From Mesostigma viride (Eukaryota > Streptophyta > Mesostigmatophyceae > Mesostigmatales > Mesostigmataceae), in the NCBI GenBank assembly GCA_009746045.1, contig RPFO01001424.1, positions 1-52,500 on the forward strand: DNA of 52,500 bases, read 5' to 3'. A program made the translations under genes and the position numbers. Positions 21,686-34,617 of this stretch are shown here, in pieces. The notes under the pieces were generated by a model. The model had not been told where the DNA came from, ran no database searches, and saw only the letters and a list, made by a program, of their open reading frames with translations. Numbering within the stretch: the first letter of the stretch is position 1; each line of letters opens with the position of its first letter.

Positions 21686-24600
21686 GTACGTGTGTGTGCA
21701 GCTGCCCCAAGCGTGCGCGGTGTGTGTACATGTGTGTGCAGTTGCCCCTTGCGTGCGCGGTGGATGTACGTGTGTGTGCAGCCGCCCCTTGCGTGCGCGG
21801 TGTAGGTACATGTGTGTGCAGCCGCCCCAAGCGTGCGCGGTGTGTGTACGTGTGTGTGCAGTTGCCCCTTGCGTGCGCGGTGTGTGTACATGTGTGTGCA
21901 GTTGCCCCTTGCGTGCGCGGTGTATGTACGTGTGTGTGCAGCCGGCCCTTGCGTGCGCGGTGTGTGTACATGTGAGTGCAGCTGCCCCAAGCGTGCGCGG
22001 TGTGTGTACATGTGTGTGCAGTTGCCCCTTGCGTGCGCGGTGGATGTACGTGTGTGTGCATGCCGGCAATTGCGTGCATGGTGTGTGTACGTGTGTGTGC
22101 AGCCGCCCCTTGCGTGCGCGGTGTGTGTACGTGTGTGTGCACTCGCCCCTTGCGTGCGCGGTGGATGTACAGGTGTGTGCAGCCGCCCCTTGCGTGCATG
22201 GTGTATGTACATGTGTGTGCAGCCGCCCCTTGCGTGCGCGGTGGATGTACATGTGTGTGCAGCCGAACCTTGCGTGCATGGTGTGTGTACCTGTGCGTGA
22301 AGTCGCTCCTTGCGTGCATGGTGTGTGTACGTGTGTGTGCAGCCGCCCCTTGCGTGCATGGTGTATGTACATGTGAGTGCCGTTGCCCCTTGCGTGCGCG
22401 GTGTATGTACGTGTGTGTGCAGCCGTCCCTTAATTGCGTGCGCGGTGTGTGTACGTGTGTGTGCACTCGCCCCTTGCGTGCGCGGTGTATGTACGTGTGT
22501 GCAGCCGCCCCTTGCGTGCGCGGTGTATGCCAGTGTGTGTGCATGCCGGCCCTTGCGTGCAAGGTGTGTGTAAGTGTGTGTGCAGCCCCTTGCGTGCATG
22601 GTGTATGTACGTGTGTGTGCAGCTGCCCCTTGCGTGCGCGGTGTGTGTACGTGTGTGTGCAGCCGCCCCGTGGTTGCGCGGTGTATGTACATGTGTGTGC
22701 AGTTGCCCCTTGCGTGCGCGGTGTATGTACGTGTGTGTGCAGCCGCCCCTTGCGTGCGCGGTGTAGGTACGTGTGTGTGCAGCCGCCCCAAGCGTGCGCG
22801 GTGTGTGTACATGTGTGTGCAGTTGCCCCTTGCGTGCGCGGTGTATGTACGTGTGTGTGCAGCCGCCCCGTGGTTGCGCGGTGTATGTACATGTGTGTGC
22901 AGTTGCCCCTTGCGTGCGCGGTGTATGTACGTGTGTGTGCAGCCGCCCCTTGCGTGCGCGGTGTAGGTACGTGTGTGTGCAGCCGCCCCAAGCGTGCGCG
23001 GTGTGTGTACATGTGTGTGCAGTTGCCCCTTGCGTGCGCGGTGTGTGTACGTGTGTGTGCAGCCGCCCCTTGCGTGCGCGGTGGATGTACGTGTGTGTGC
23101 AGTTGCCCCTTGCGTGCGCGGTGGTTTTTCGTGTGTGTGCAGCCGGCCCTTGCGTGCGCGGTGTGTGTACATGTGAGTGCAGCTGCCCCAAGCGTGCGCA
23201 GTGTGTGTACATGTGTGTGCAGTTGCCCCTTGCGTGCGCGGTGGATGTACGTGTGTGTGCAGCCGCCCCTTGCGTGCGCGGTGTAGGTACGTGTGTGTGC
23301 AGCCGCCCCAAGCGTGCGCGGTGTGTGTACGTGTGTGTGCAGTTGCCCCTTGCGTGCGCGGTGTGTGTACATGTGTGTGCAGTTGCCCCTTGCGTGCGCG
23401 GTGTATGTACATGTGTGTGCAGTTGCCCCTTGCGTGCGCGGTGTATGTACGTGTGTGTGCAGCCGCCCCTTGCGTGCGCGGTGTAGGTACGTGTGTGTGC
23501 AGCCGCCCCAAGCGTGCGCGGTGTGTGTACATGTGTGTGCAGTTGCCCCTTGCGTGCGCGGTGTGTGTACGTGTGTGTGCAGCCGCCCCTTGCGTGCGCG
23601 GTGGATGTACGTGTGTGTGCAGTTGCCCCTTGCGTGCGCGGTGGATGTACGTGTGTGTGCAGCCGCCCCTTGCGTGCGCGGTGTGTGTACATGTGAGTGC
23701 AGCTGCCCCAAGCGTGCGCGGTGTGTGTACATGTGTGTGCAGTTGCCCCTTGCGTGCGCGGTGGATGTACGTGTGTGTGCAGCCGCCCCTTGCGTGCGCG
23801 GTGTAGGTACGTGTGTGTGCAGCCGCCCCAAGCGTGCGCGGTGTGTGTACGTGTGTGTGCAGTTGCCCCTTGCGTGCGCGGTGTGTGTACATGTGTGTGC
23901 AGTTGCCCCTTGCGTGCGCGGTGTATGTACGTGTGTGTGCAGCCGGCCCTTGCGTGCGCGGTGGATGTACGTGTGTGTGCAGCCGCACCTTGCGTGCATG
24001 GTGTGTGTACGTGTGTGTGCAGCCGCCCCTTGCGTGCGCGGTGGATGTACGTGTGTGTGCATGCCGGCAATTGCGTGCATGGTGTGTGTACGTGTGTGTG
24101 CAGCTGCCCCAAGCGTGCGCGGTGTGTGTACATGTGTGTGCAGTTGCCCCTTGCGTGCGCGGTGGATGTACGTGTGTGTGCAGCCGCCCCTTGCGTGCGC
24201 GGTGTAGGTACATGTGTGTGCAGCCGCCCCAAGCGTGCGCGGTGTGTGTACGTGTGTGTGCAGTTGCCCCTTGCGTGCGCGGTGTGTGTACATGTGTGTG
24301 CAGTTGCCCCTTGCGTGCGCGGTGTATGTACGTGTGTGTGCAGCCGGCCCTTGCGTGCGCGGTGTGTGTACATGTGAGTGCAGCTGCCCCAAGCGTGCGC
24401 GGTGTGTGTACATGTGTGTGCAGTTGCCCCTTGCGTGCGCGGTGGATGTACGTGTGTGTGCATGCCGGCAATTGCGTGCATGGTGTGTGTACGTGTGTGT
24501 GCAGCCGCCCCTTGCGTGCGCGGTGTGTGTACGTGTGTGTGCACTCGCCCCTTGCGTGCGCGGTGGATGTACAGGTGTGTGCAGCCGCCCCTTGCGTGCA

Positions 24601-27600
24601 TGGTGTATGTACATGTGTGTGCAGCCGCCCCTTGCGTGCGCGGTGGATGTACATGTGTGTGCAGCCGAACCTTGCGTGCATGGTGTGTGTACCTGTGCGT
24701 GAAGTCGCTCCTTGCGTGCATGGTGTGTGTACGTGTGTGTGCAGCCGCCCCTTGCGTGCATGGTGTATGTACATGTGAGTGCCGTTGCCCCTTGCGTGCG
24801 CGGTGTATGTACGTGTGTGTGCAGCCGTCCCTTAATTGCGTGCGCGGTGTGTGTACGTGTGTGTGCACTCGCCCCTTGCGTGCGCGGTGTATGTACGTGT
24901 GTGCAGCCGCCCCTTGCGTGCGCGGTGTATGCCAGTGTGTGTGCATGCCGGCCCTTGCGTGCAAGGTGTGTGTAAGTGTGTGTGCAGCCCCTTGCGTGCA
25001 TGGTGTATGTACGTGTGTGTGCAGCTGCCCCTTGCGTGCGCGGTGTGTGTACGTGTGTGTGCAGCCGCCCCGTGGTTGCGCGGTGTATGTACATGTGTGT
25101 GCAGTTGCCCCTTGCGTGCGCGGTGTATGTACGTGTGTGTGCAGCCGCCCCTTGCGTGCGCGGTGTAGGTACGTGTGTGTGCAGCCGCCCCAAGCGTGCG
25201 CGGTGTGTGTACATGTGTGTGCAGTTGCCCCTTGCGTGCGCGGTGTATGTACGTGTGTGTGCAGCCGCCCCGTGGTTGCGCGGTGTATGTACATGTGTGT
25301 GCAGTTGCCCCTTGCGTGCGCGGTGTATGTACGTGTGTGTGCAGCCGCCCCTTGCGTGCGCGGTGTAGGTACGTGTGTGTGCAGCCGCCCCAAGCGTGCG
25401 CGGTGTGTGTACATGTGTGTGCAGTTGCCCCTTGCGTGCGCGGTGTGTGTACGTGTGTGTGCAGCCGCCCCTTGCGTGCGCGGTGGATGTACGTGTGTGT
25501 GCAGTTGCCCCTTGCGTGCGCGGTGGTTTTTCGTGTGTGTGAAGCCGGCCCTTGCGTGCGCGGTGTGTGTACATGTGAGTGCAGCTGCCCCAAGCGTGCG
25601 CGGTGTGTGTACATGTGTGTGCAGTTGCCCCTTGCGTGCGCGGTGGATGTACGTGTGTGTGCAGCCGCCCCTTGCGTGCGCGGTGTAGGTACGTGTGTGT
25701 GCAGCCGCCCCAAGCGTGCGCGGTGTGTGTACGTGTGTGTGCAGTTGCCCCTTGCGTGCGCGGTGTGTGTACATGTGTGTGCAGTTGCCCCTTGCGTGCG
25801 CGGTGTATGTACATGTGTGTGCAGCCGCCCCTTGCGTGCGCGGTGTATGTACGTGTGTGTGCAGCCGCCCCTTGCGTGCGCGGTGTAGGTACGTGTGTGT
25901 GCAGCCGCCCCAAGCGTGCGCGGTGTGTGTACATGTGTGTGCAGTGGCCCCTTGCGTGCGCGGTGTGTGTACGTGTGTGTGCAGCCGCCCCTTGCGTGCG
26001 CGGTGGATGTACGTGTGTGTGCAGTTGCCCCTTGCGTGCGCGGTGGATGTACGTGTGTGTGCAGCCGCCCCTTGCGTGCGCGGTGTGTGTACATGTGAGT
26101 GCAGCTGCCCCAAGCGTGCGCGGTGTGTGTACATGTGTGTGCAGTTGCCCCTTGCGTGCGCGGTGGATGTACGTGTGTGTGCAGCCGCCCCTTGCGTGCG
26201 CGGTGTAGGTACGTGTGTGTGCAGCCGCCCCAAGCGTGCGCGGTGTGTGTACGTGTGTGTGCAGTTGCCCCTTGCGTGCGCGGTGTGTGTACATGTGTGT
26301 GCAGTTGCCCCTTGCGTGCGCGGTGTATGTACGTGTGTGTGCAGCCGGCCCTTGCGTGCGCGGTGGATGTACGTGTGTGTGCAGCCGGCCCTTGCGTGCA
26401 TGGTGTGTGTACGTGTGTGTGCAGCCGGCCCTTGCGTGCGCGGTGGATGTACATGTGTGTGCAGTCGCCCCTTGCGTGCGCGGTGTGTGTACATGTGAGT
26501 GCAGCTGCCCCAAGCGTGCGCGGTGTATGTACGTGTGTGTGCAGCCGCCCCGTGGTTGCGCGGTGTATGTACATGTGTGTGCAGTTGCCCCTTGCGTGCG
26601 CGGTGTATGTACGTGTGTGTGCAGCCGGCCCTTGCGTGCGCGGTGTAGGTACGTGTGTGTGCAGCCGCCCCAAGCGTGCGCGGTGTGTGTACATGTGTGT
26701 GCAGTTGCCCCTTGCGTGCGCGGTGTGTGTACGTGTGTGTGCAGCCGCCCCTTGCGTGCGCGGTGGATGTACGTGTGTGTGCAGTTGCCCCTTGCGTGCG
26801 CGGTGGATGTACGTGTGTGTGCAGCCGGCCCTTGCGTGCGCGGTGTGTGTACATGTGAGTGCAGCTGCCCCAAGCGTGCGCGGTGTGTGTACATGTGTGT
26901 GCAGTTGCCCCTTGCGTGCGCGGTGGATGTACGTGTGTGTGCAGTTGCCCCTTGCGTGCGCGGTGTAGGTACGTGTGTGTGCAGCCGCCCCAAGCGTGCG
27001 CGGTGTGTGTACGTGTGTGTGCAGTTGCCCCTTGCGTGCGCGGTGTGTGTACATGTGTGTGCAGTTGCCCCTTGCGTGCGCGGTGTATGTACATGTGTGT
27101 GCAGTTGCCCCTTGCGTGCGCGGTGGATGTACGTGTGTGTGCAGCCGCCCCTTGCGTGCGCGGTGTATAGGTACGTGTGTGTGCAGCCGCCCCAAGCGTG
27201 CGCGGTGTGTGTACATGTGTGTGCAGTTGCCCCTTGCGTGCGCGGTGTGTGTACGTGTGTGTGCAGCCGCCCCTTGCGTGCGCGGTGGATGTACGTGTGT
27301 GTGCAGTTGCCCCTTGCGTGCGCGGTGGATGTACGTGTGTGTGCAGCCGCCCCTTGCGTGCGCGGTGTGTGTACATGTGAGTGCAGCTGCCCCAAGCGTG
27401 CGCGGTGTGTGTACATGTGTGTGCAGTTGCCCCTTGCGTGCGCGGTGGATGTACGTGTGTGTGCAGCCGCCCCTTGCGTGCGCGGTGTAGGTACGTGTGT
27501 GTGCAGCCGCCCCAAGCGTGCGCGGTGTGTGTACGTGTGTGTGCAGCCACCCCTTTCGTGCGCGGTGTATGTACATGTGAGTGCCGTCGCCCCAAGCGTG

Positions 27601-30276
27601 CATTTTGTGTGTAAGTGTGTGTGCAGCAGCCCCTTGCGTGCGCGGTGTATGTACGTGTGTGTGCAGCCGCCCCGTGGTTGCGCGGTGGATGTACATGTGA
27701 GTGGAGCCGGTCCTTGCGTGCGCGGTGTATGTACGTGTGTGTGCAGCCGCCCCTTGCGTGCGTGGTGTGTGTACATGTAAGTGCAGCCGCCCCTTGCGTG
27801 CGCGGTGTATGTACGTGTGTGTGCAGCCGCCCCAAGCGTGCGCGGTGTGTGTACATGTGAGTGCAGCTGCCCCAAGCGTGCGCGGTGTGTGTACATGTGT
27901 GTGCAGTTGCCCCTTGCGTGCGCGGTGGATGTACGTGTGTGTGCATGCCGGCAATTGCGTGCATGGTGTGTGTACGTGTGTGTGCAGCCGCCCCTTGCGT
28001 GCGCGGTGTGTGTACGTGTGTGTGCACTCGCCCCTTGCGTGCGCGGTGGATGTACATGTGTGTGCAGCCGCCCCTTGCGTGCATGGTGTATGTCCATGTG
28101 TGGGCAGTTGCCCCTTGCGTGCGCGGCGTATGTACATGTTTTTGCACTCGCCCCTTGCGTGCGCGGTGTAGGTACGTGTGTGTGCAGCCGCCCCAAGCGT
28201 GCGCGGTGTGTGTACGTGTGTGTGCAGTTGCCCCTTGCGTGCGCGGTGTGTGTACATGTGTGTGCAGTTGCCCCTTGCGTGCGCGGTGTATGTACATGTG
28301 TGTGCAGTTGCCCCTTGCGTGCGCGGTGGATGTACGTGTGTGTGCAGCCGCCCCTTGCGTGCGCGGTGTATAGGTACGTGTGTGTGCAGCCGCCCCAAGC
28401 GTGCGCGGTGTGTGTACATGTGTGTGCAGTTGCCCCTTGCGTGCGCGGTGTGTGTACGTGTGTGTGCAGCCGCCCCTTGCGTGCGCGGTGGATGTACGTG
28501 TGTGTGCAGTTGCCCCTTGCGTGCGCGGTGGATGTACGTGTGTGTGCAGCCGCCCCTTGCGTGCGCGGTGTGTGTACATGTGAGTGCAGCTGCCCCAAGC
28601 GTCCGCGGTGTGTGTACATGTGTGTGCAGTTGCCCCTTGCGTGCGCGGTGGATGTACGTGTGTGTGCAGCCGCCCCTTGCGTGCGCGGTGTAGGTACGTG
28701 TGTGTGCAGCCGCCCCAAGCGTGCGCGGTGTGTGTACGTGTGTGTGCAGCCACCCCTTTCGTGCGCGGTGTATGTACATGTGAGTGCCGTCGCCCCAAGC
28801 GTGCATTTTGTGTGTAAGTGTGTGTGCAGCAGCCCCTTGCGTGCGCGGTGTATGTACGTGTGTGTGCAGCCGCCCCGTGGTTGCGCGGTGGATGTACATG
28901 TGAGTGGAGCCGGTCCTTGCGTGCGCGGTGTATGTACGTGTGTGTGCAGCCGCCCCTTGCGTGCGTGGTGTGTGTACATGTAAGTGCAGCCGCCCCTTGC
29001 GTGCGCGGTGTATGTACGTGTGTGTGCAGCCGCCCCAAGCGTGCGCGGTGTGTGTACATGTGAGTGCAGCTGCCCCAAGCGTGCGCGGTGTGTGTACATG
29101 TGTGTGCAGTTGCCCCTTGCGTGCGCGGTGGATGTACGTGTGTGTGCATGCCGGCAATTGCGTGCATGGTGTGTGTACGTGTGTGTGCAGCCGCCCCTTG
29201 CGTGCGCGGTGTGTGTACGTGTGTGTGCACTCGCCCCTTGCGTGCGCGGTGGATGTACATGTGTGTGCAGCCGCCCCTTGCGTGCATGGTGTATGTCCAT
29301 GTGTGGGCAGTTGCCCCTTGCGTGCGCGGCGTATGTACATGTTTTTGCACTCGCCCCTTGCGTGCATGGTGTATGTATGTGTGTGTGCAGCCGCCCCTTG
29401 CGTGCGCGGTGGATGTACGTGTGTGTGCAGCCACCCCTTTCGTGCGCGGTGTATGTACATGTGAGTGCCGTCGCCCCAAGCGTGCATTTTGTGTGTAAGT
29501 GTGTGTGCAGCAGCCCCTTGCGTGCGCGGTGTATGTACGTGTGTGTGCAGCCGCCCCGTGGTTGCGCGGTGGATGTACATGTGAGTGGAGCCGGTCCTTG
29601 CGTGCGCGGTGTATGTACGTGTGTGTGCAGCCGCCCCTTGCGTGCGCGGTGTAGGTACGTATGTGTGCAGCCGCCCCTTGCGTGCGCGGTGTATGTACGT
29701 GTGTGTGCAGCCGCTCCAAGCGTGCGCGGTGTGTGTACATGTGAGTGCAGCTGCCCCAAGCGTGCGCGGTGTGTGTACATGTGTGTGCAGTTGCCCCTTG
29801 CGTGCGCGGTGGATGTACGTGTGTGTGCATGCCGGCAATTGCGTGCATGGTGTGTGTACGTGTGTGTGCAGCCGCCCCTTGCGTGCGCGGTGTGTGTACA
29901 TGTGAGTGCCGTCGCCCCAAGCGTGCATTTTGTGTGTAAGTGTGTGTGCAGCCGCCCCTTGCGTGCGCGGTGTAGGTACGTGTGTGTGCAGCCGCCCCAA
30001 GCGTGCGCGGTGTATGTACGTGTGTGTGCAGCCGCCCCAAGCGTGCGCGGTGTGTGTACATGTGTGTGCAGCTGCCCCAAGCGTGCGCGGTGTGTGTACA
30101 TGTGTGTGCAGTTGCCCCTTGCGTGCGCGGTGGATGTACGTGTGTGTGCATGCCGGCAATTGCGTGCATGGTGTGTGTACGTGTGTGTGCAGCCGGCCCT
30201 TGCGTGCGCGGTGTGTGTACGTGTGTGTGCACTCGCCCCTTGCGTGCGCGGTGGATGTACATGTGTGTGCAGCCGC
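21686..30276. repeat. 40-bp satellite, block 2
   Basis: Same unit and variants as block 1. It contains a 2.40-kb duplication (marker CCGAACCTTG at about 22260 and 24662) and a 1203-bp tandem duplication (marker GTGTATAGGTACG near 27166 and 28369). Confidence 0.97.
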
Positions 30277-30482
30277 AGTTACGTTAAACAGTGCCGGAAC
30301 CTTTTGCCGCCTGAGGCAAATCGGGCCGGAACACTATTTTGCCCGGAATAACCACTTCCGAGCACCCAAGTTAATTCGGCCGAATTAACTTGGGTGCTCG
30401 GAAGTGGTTATTCCGGGCAAAATAGTGTTCCGGCCCGATTTGCCTCAGGCGGCAAAAGGTTCCGGCACTGTTTAACGTAACT
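30277..30482. repeat. 206-bp perfect palindrome (first of six)
   Basis: Arms 30277-30379 and 30380-30482 are exact reverse complements by eye, meeting at TTCGG|CCGAA with no loop. Other copies: 30614-30819, 31113-31318, 31451-31656, 31895-32097 (clipped) and 32335-32540. Where spacers flank it, CAGGTTTT and AAAACCTG extend the symmetry by about 8 bp per side. Two arm haplotypes exist, GGGCCGGAACAC and GGTCCGTAACAC. Confidence 0.9.
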
Positions 30483-30613
30483 AAAACCTGGCCTCGTGGA
30501 GGGGGACGAAGAGCCCGAGACATCCGCCTAGGCCGCTGAGCACGCACCACTAAATGCGCCGGAGCTGCCTCAGTGAGGATTCGAACCCCTGACCTCCAAG
30601 GTGCACAGGTTTT
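30483..30613 (-). repeat. 131-bp tRNA-like spacer (first of six)
   Basis: Other copies: 30820-30951, 30981-31112 and 31319-31450 in this orientation; 31763-31894 and 32203-32334 inverted. On the minus strand the unit reads GGAGGTCAGGGGTTCGAATCC, a tRNA 3' region with consensus B box. Further downstream comes GTGCTCAGCGG, A-box-like, followed by GGATG...CGTCC, which can form a 5-bp stem. The B box thus precedes the A box, a permuted order. I could not find complementary acceptor strands, so a functional permuted tRNA is unproven. Confidence 0.55.
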
Positions 30614-32540
30614 AGTTACGTTAAACAGTGCCGGAACCTTTTGCCGCCTGAGGCAAATCGGTCCGTAACACTATTTTGCCCGGAATAACCACTTCCGAGC
30701 ACCCAAGTTAATTCGGCCGAATTAACTTGGGTGCTCGGAAGTGGTTATTCCGGGCAAAATAGTGTTACGGACCGATTTGCCTCAGGCGGCAAAAGGTTCC
30801 GGCACTATTTAACGTAACTAAAACCTGGCCTCGTGGAGGGGGGACGAAGAGCCCGAGACATCCGCCTAGGCCGCTGAGCACGCACCACTAAATGCGCCGG
30901 AGCTGCCTCAGTGAGGATTCGAACCCCTGACCTCCAAGTTGCACGGGTTTTAGTTACGTTAAATAGTGCCTCTTTCTCTCAAAACCTGGCCTCGTGGAGG
31001 GGGGACGAAGAGCCCGAGACATCCGCCTAGGCCGCTGAGCACGCACCACTGAATGCGCCGGAGCTGCCTCAGTGAGGATTCGAACCCCTGACCTCCAAGG
31101 TGCACAGGTTTTAGTTACGTTAAATAGTGCCGGAACCTTTTGCCGCCTGAGGCAAATCGGGCCGGAACACTATTTTGCCCGGAATAACCACTTCCGAGCA
31201 CCCAAGTTAATTCGGCCGAATTAACTTGGGTGCTCGGAAGTGGTTATTCCGGGCAAAATAGTGTTACGGACCGATTTGCCTCAGGCGGCAAAAGGTTCCG
31301 GCACTGTTTAACGTAACTAAAACCTGGCCTCGTGGAGGGGGGACGAAGAGCCCGAGACATCCGCCTAGGCCGCTGAGCACGCACCACTAAATGCGCCGGA
31401 GCTGCCTCAGTGAGGATTCGAACCCCTGACCTCCAAGGTGCACAGGTTTTAGTTACGTTAAACAGTGCCGGAACCTTTTGCCGCCTGAGGCAAATCGGTC
31501 CGTAACACTATTTTGCCCGGAATAACCACTTCCGAGCACCCAAGTTAATTCGGCCGAATTAACTTGGGTGCTCGGAAGTGGTTATTCCGGGCAAAATAGT
31601 GTTACGGACCGATTTGCCTCAGGCGGCAAAAGGTTCCGGCACTATTTAACGTAACTAGGCCGAATTAACTTGGGTGCTCGGAAGTGGTTATTCCGGGCAA
31701 AATAGTGTTCCGGCCCGATTTGCCTCAGGCGGCAAAAGGTTCCGGCACTATTTAACGTAACTAAAACCTGTGCACCTTGGAGGTCAGGGGTTCGAATCCT
31801 CACTGAGGCAGCTCCGGCGCATTTAGTGGTGCGTGCTCAGCGGCCTAGGCGGATGTCTCGGGCTCTTCGTCCCCCCTCCACGAGGCCAGGTTTTAGTTAC
31901 GTTAAATAGTGCCGGAACCTTTTGCCGCCTGAGGCAAATCGGTCCGTAACACTATTTTGCCCGGAATAACCACTTCCGAGCACCCAAGTTAATTCGGCCG
32001 AATTAACTTGGGTGCTCGGAAGTGGTTATTCCGGGCAAAATAGTGTTACGGACCGATTTGCCTCAGGCGGCAAAAGGTTCCGGCACTATTTAACGTAGCC
32101 GAATTAACTTGGGTGCTCGGAAGTGGTTATTCCGGGCAAAAATAGTGTTCCGGCCCGATTTGCCTCAGGCGGCAAAAGGTTCCGGCACTATTTAACGTAA
32201 CTAAAACCTGTGCACCTTGGAGGTCAGGGGTTCGAATCCTCACTGAGGCAGCTCCGGCGCATTTAGTGGTGCGTGCTCAGCGGCCTAGGCGGATGTCTCG
32301 GGCTCTTCGTCCCCCCTCCACGAGGCCAGGTTTTAGTTACGTTAAACAGTGCCGGAACCTTTTGCCGCCTGAGGCAAATCGGTCCGTAACACTATTTTGC
32401 CCGGAATAACCACTTCCGAGCACCCAAGTTAATTCGGCCGAATTAACTTGGGTGCTCGGAAGTGGTTATTCCGGGCAAAATAGTGTTACGGACCGATTTG
32501 CCTCAGGCGGCAAAAGGTTCCGGCACTGTTTAACGTAACT

Positions 32541-34617
32541 GCCGCCCCTTGCGTGCATGGTGTATGTCCATGTGTGGGCAGTTGCCCCTTGCGTGCGCGG
32601 TGTATGTACATGTTTTTGCACTCGCCCCTTGCGTGCATGGTGTATGTATGTGTGTGTGCAGCCGCCCCTTGCGTGCGCGGTGGATGTACGTGTGTGTGCA
32701 GCCACCCCTTTCGTGCGCGGTGTATGTACATGTGAGTGCCGTCGCCCCAAGCGTGCATTTTGTGTGTAAGTGTGTGTGCAGCAGCCCCTTGCGTGCGCGG
32801 TTTATGTACGTGTGTGTGCAGCCGCCCCGTGGTTGCGCGGTGGATGTACATGTGAGTGGAGCCGGTCCTTGCGTGCGCGGTGTATGTACGTGTGTGTGCA
32901 GCCGCCCCTTGCGTGCGCGGTGTAGGTACGTATGTGTGCAGCCGCCCCTTGCGTGCGCGGTGTATGTACGTGTGTGTGCAGCCGCCCCAAGCGTGCGCGG
33001 TGTGTGTACATGTGAGTGCAGCTGCCCCAAGCGTGCGCGGTGTGTGTACATGTGTGTGCAGTTGCCCCTTGCGTGCGCGGTGGATGTACGTGTGTGTGCA
33101 TGCCGGCAATTGCGTGCATGGTGTGTGTACGTGTGTGTGCAGCCGCCCCTTGCGTGCGCGGTGTGTGTACATGTGAGTGCCGTCGCCCCAAGCGTGCATT
33201 TTGTGTGTAAGTGTGTGTGCAGCCGCCCCTTGCGTGCGCGGTGTAGGTACGTGTGTGTGCAGCCGCCCCAAGCGTGCGCGGTGTGTGTACGTGTGTGTGC
33301 AGCCGCCCCAAGCGTGCGCGGTGTGTGTACATGTGAGTGCAGCTGCCCCAAGCGTGCGCGGTGTGTGTACATGTGTGTGCAGTTGCCCCTTGCGTGCGCG
33401 GTGGATGTACGTGTGTGTGCATGCCGGCAATTGCGTGCATGGTGTGTGTACGTGTGTGTGCAGCCGCCCCTTGCGTGCGCGGTGTAGGTACGTGTGTGTG
33501 CAGCCGCCCCAAGCGTGCGCGGTGTAGGTACGTGTGTGTGCAGCCGCCCCAAGCGTGCGCGGTGTGTGTACATGTGAGTGCAGCTGCCCCAAGCGTGCGC
33601 GGTGTGTGTACATGTGTGTGCAGTTGCCCCTTGCGTGCGCGGTGGATGTACGTGTGTGTGCATGCCGGCAATTGCGTGCATGGTGTGTGTACGTGTGTGT
33701 GCAGCCGCCCCTTGCGTGCGCGGTGTGTGTACGTGTGTGTGCACTCGCCCCTTGCGTGCGCGGTGTATGTACGTGTGTGTGCAGCCGCCCCTTGCGTGCG
33801 CGGTGTAGGTACGTGTGTGTGCAGCCGCCCCAAGCGTGCGCGGTGTATGTATGTGTGTGTGCAGCCGCCCCTTGCGTGCGCGGTGGATGTACGTGTGTGT
33901 GCAGCCACCCCTTTCGTGCGCGGTGTATGTACATGTGAGTGCCGTCGCCCCAAGCGTGCATTTTGTGTGTAAGTGTGTGTGCAGCAGCCCCTTGCGTGCG
34001 CGGTGTATGTACGTGTGTGTGCAGCCGCCCCGTGGTTGCGCGGTGGATGTACATGTGAGTGGAGCCGGTCCTTGCGTGCGCGGTGTATGTACGTGTGTGT
34101 GCAGCCGCCCCTTGCGTGCGTGGTGTGTGTACATGTAAGTGCAGCCGCCCCTTGCGTGCGCGGTGTATGTACGTGTGTGTGCAGCCGTCCCTTGCGTGCG
34201 CGGTGTGTGTACGTGTGTGTGCAGCCGCCCTTGCGTGCATGGTGAGTGTAAGTGTGTGTGCAGCAGCCCCTTGCGTGCGCAGTGTATGTACGTGTGTGTG
34301 CAGCCGCCCCTTGTGTGCGCGGTGTGTGTACTGTGTGTGCATGCCGGCCCTTGCGTGCATGGTGTGTGTACGTGTGTGTGCAGCCGCCCCTTGCATGGGC
34401 GGTGTATGTACAATTGAGTGCAGCCGGCCCTTGCGTGCGCGGTGGATGTACATGTGTGGGCAGTTGCCCCTTGCGTGCGCGGTGTATGTACATGTGTTTG
34501 CACTCGCCCCTTGCGTGCGCGGTGGATGTACATGTGTGTGCAGCCGCCCCAAGCGTGCGCGGTGTGTGTACATGTGAGTGCAGCTGCCCCAAGCGTGCGC
34601 GGTGTGTGTACATGTGT
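32541..34617. repeat. 40-bp satellite, block 3
   Basis: Continues the phrase interrupted at 30276 and resembles 29281-30276 closely at the start, so it belongs to the same duplicated region. Confidence 0.97.

Larger units (their letters stand above)
30277..32540. mobile_element. Composite foldback element: palindromes alternating with tRNA-like spacers
   Basis: 2264 bp inserted in the satellite with a 5-bp duplication GCCGC at 30272-30276 and 32541-32545. The empty site is present in paralogous satellite phrases near 28050-28100 and 29250-29310. The termini are perfect inverted repeats (AGTTACGTTAAACAGTGCCG...). Inside are six full 206-bp palindromes, two half-palindromes (31657-31762, 32098-32202), one stub (30952-30970) and six spacers of about 131 bp. 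The first four spacers face one way and the last two the other. No protein is encoded. Confidence 0.85.
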
